Shown piece by piece: positions 5,479 through 6,295 of a stretch of 6,295 nt of DNA (its first letter is position 1; the number at the start of each line of letters is the position of its first letter). The translations under genes and the position numbers were made by a program. The notes beneath the pieces were generated by a model, which saw nothing but the letters and a program-made list of their open reading frames with translations, made no database searches and was not told where the DNA came from. Source of the stretch: Heteroscillospira sp050943935 (GTDB taxonomy: Bacteria > Bacillota > Clostridia > Oscillospirales > Oscillospiraceae); contig JBMNQC010000023.1 of assembly GCA_050943935.1 (NCBI GenBank), positions 1-6,295 of the forward strand. Direction: 5' to 3'.

Positions 5479-6006
5479 ATGGCATACTGTAAAGAGTGCG
5501 GCGCATATATCGCGGACGGACTTACCGAATGTCCCGCCTGCGGCAAAAAAGTGGGCGGAAAAAAGAGAGACCGGGAAAACGCCTGGGATATTTATGAGGA
5601 CAACGGCTACAGGGGCGGCGAGCGGGCTTACAGGCAGCGCTGCAATGACCAGAACAGAAAAACGGAATACGAAGCTCCCCGCAAAGAGAGCGGGCGCACC
5701 TATACGGGCACGGTGATAGACACAGGCCTCACAACAGAGGCCAGGCTGCTGGCGGCCTGCTCCTATTTGGGCTGGCTGGTATTCCTGCCTCTGCTCATGC
5801 GCCGGGATGATCCATATGTGCGTTTTCATCTTAACCAGGGGCTTGTCCTGTTCCTAATGGGATTTCTGCATATATTTGTCGGCGGCCTGCTGGACGCGCT
5901 TATAGGTACAGCTATTATGATAATGTGCATAGGCGGCATAGTATATGCTATCACCGGCAGGGAAAAGCAGCTGCCCTTTATAGGGGACATTCATATATTA
6001 AAATAA
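5479..6006 (+). CDS. Zinc-ribbon plus DUF4870-like membrane protein
   Basis: This encodes 175 residues. The N-terminus is a short zinc ribbon with ligands C4, C7, C18 and C21 (CKEC and CPAC). A charged, Arg/Glu/Gly-rich linker of about 60 residues follows (24-85) and is probably disordered. The C-terminal half resembles the small Tic20/DUF4870-type membrane domain: a hydrophobic segment at about 89-106, the conserved-looking VRFHLNQG (114-121), then two more segments at about 121-136 and 139-157, ending in a short tail. The zinc ribbon is expected on the cytoplasmic side. No biochemical function is known to me for this arrangement, and no name is given. It has its own promoter and terminator, so its position next to sleB need not mean a shared role. 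Confidence 0.85.
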   Translation: MAYCKECGAYIADGLTECPACGKKVGGKKRDRENAWDIYEDNGYRGGERAYRQRCNDQNRKTEYEAPRKESGRTYTGTVIDTGLTTEARLLAACSYLGWLVFLPLLMRRDDPYVRFHLNQGLVLFLMGFLHIFVGGLLDALIGTAIMIMCIGGIVYAITGREKQLPFIGDIHILK

Positions 6007-6021
6007 ATATGGCCTTATATA

Positions 6022-6062
6022 CCTCTCCGTGACATTGCAAAACGCCGCGGAGAGGCATTTTT
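6022..6062 (+). terminator. Rho-independent terminator of the zinc-ribbon gene
   Basis: CCTCTCCGTG (6022-6031) pairs with CGCGGAGAGG (6046-6055), ten pairs including one G-U, around a 14-base loop. It is followed by CA and five U residues (6058-6062). It starts 15 bases after the stop codon. Confidence 0.88.
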
Positions 6063-6111
6063 ATAGTCAGAAATAAGGAGATCATGTTGATAACTCTGTT
6101 AGAAGTATGTT

Positions 6112-6138
6112 GAAAAGTCTTCAAAATCAAGGCTTTTC
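6112..6138. repeat. Inverted repeat in non-coding region
   Basis: GAAAAGTCTT (6112-6121) pairs with AAGGCTTTTC (6129-6138) through ten positions, one of them T-G, around the loop CAAAATC. No U-run follows on the plus strand, so it is not a standard terminator. It partly overlaps the direct repeat described next. Confidence 0.5.
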
Positions 6139-6152
6139 CCACAAAATCAAGG
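6122..6152. repeat. Direct repeat pair CAAAATCAAGG
   Basis: CAAAATCAAGG occurs at 6122-6132 and again at 6142-6152, 20 bases apart start to start, about two helical turns, so both copies face the same side of the DNA. They lie some 40-70 bases upstream of a strong promoter. A regulator-binding site is possible but unproven. Confidence 0.55.
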
Positions 6153-6189
6153 TTTTTTGAAAAATAATCGAAAAAAGGGAAAAAAGGTG

Positions 6190-6218
6190 TTGACAAAGGG
6201 TGCGTGGAGTGGTATATT
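6190..6218 (+). promoter_or_regulatory. Strong sigma-A promoter (P1) at window end
   Basis: A consensus TTGACA (6190-6195) and TATATT (6213-6218) are spaced by 17 bases. An A-rich tract at about 6160-6185 precedes the -35 like an UP element. Transcription would start near 6225 and run out of the window. No coding gene begins before the window edge. Confidence 0.85.
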
Positions 6219-6220
6219 AA

Positions 6221-6232
6221 TCAAGCGCTTGA
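6221..6232. promoter_or_regulatory. Perfect 12-base palindrome at the P1 start point
   Basis: TCAAGCGCTTGA is perfectly self-complementary and begins two bases after the -10 box, spanning the expected start site. A central AAGCGCTT is typical of operators bound by LacI-family regulators. That link is family resemblance only, and chance cannot be excluded. Confidence 0.45.
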
Positions 6233-6270
6233 GACACGGCGGCGCGGTCGAGAAAAAGACGAAGAAAATT

Positions 6271-6295
6271 GAAAAAAGTTCTTGACAAACGGAAC
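6271..6295 (+). promoter_or_regulatory. Second tandem promoter (P2), truncated by window edge
   Basis: TTGACA at 6282-6287 is preceded by an A-rich tract. The 22 bases 6271-6292 match 6179-6200 of P1 at 19 positions, so the two promoters are closely related and lie 92 bases apart. The -10 of P2 would fall beyond the window. Tandem promoters of this kind are typical of rRNA and some tRNA operons in Firmicutes; the identity of the downstream gene is inferred. Confidence 0.6.

Noticed and set aside
6084..6113. Nine-residue Leu/Ile-rich micro-ORF after AAGGAG
   Set aside because: Spacing to the ATG is only 3 bases, it lies upstream of the next promoter and after a terminator, and nothing supports transcription or translation.
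5978..6196. 72-residue minus-strand frame in the final intergenic region
   Set aside because: It runs across a terminator hairpin and repeats, has no recognisable family, and is best explained by AT-rich sequence.
1..6295. CRISPR arrays, insertion sequences, tRNA or rRNA genes
   Set aside because: No regularly spaced long repeats, transposase-like protein, tRNA cloverleaf or rRNA sequence was seen inside the window.

Overview
The window comes from a GC-rich, endospore-forming member of the Firmicutes, most likely a clostridial (Oscillospirales-like) bacterium. This rests on a T-box riboswitch in front of thrS, a SleB-type spore cortex-lytic enzyme, strong AGGAGG ribosome binding sites, AT-rich UP-like promoters, and coding GC near 60% in the core genes. 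The genus cannot be fixed from the sequence.

Layout, left to right. (1) ychF, a translation-associated P-loop NTPase, runs into a DUF1624/heparan-alpha-glucosaminide N-acetyltransferase-like membrane protein; the two reading frames overlap by 8 bases. (2) A convergent, AT-richer GNAT acetyltransferase gene lies on the minus strand with its own sigma-A promoter and its own terminator. (3) A divergent promoter drives a complete threonine T-box leader (Stem I with an ACC specifier, Stem II, pseudoknot-like region, Stem III, antiterminator, terminator) and then thrS. The encoded threonyl-tRNA synthetase lacks the usual N-terminal TGS domain. (4) Between thrS and sleB lies a compact structured element of about 120 bases. 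Its outer 12-bp helix pairs a CTCCTCC arm with the sleB Shine-Dalgarno, and its 3' U-run contains the TTG start codon. A sigma-G-like promoter may start transcripts inside the element and so omit the blocking arm. (5) sleB is followed by a separately promoted gene for a zinc-ribbon plus DUF4870-like membrane protein, with a clear terminator. (6) The last 230 bases are non-coding. They hold repeats, a near-consensus sigma-A promoter with a perfect 12-base palindrome at its start point, and the beginning of a second, closely similar promoter cut off by the window edge. This tandem arrangement resembles the front of an rRNA or tRNA operon.

Most genes are housekeeping or widespread accessory genes. 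YchF and ThrRS both serve translation; SleB serves spore germination. The least explained part is the thrS-sleB junction, where a hairpin could stop thrS transcription and keep read-through message from making a cell-wall hydrolase in growing cells. That model is inference from base pairing and promoter-like sequence.
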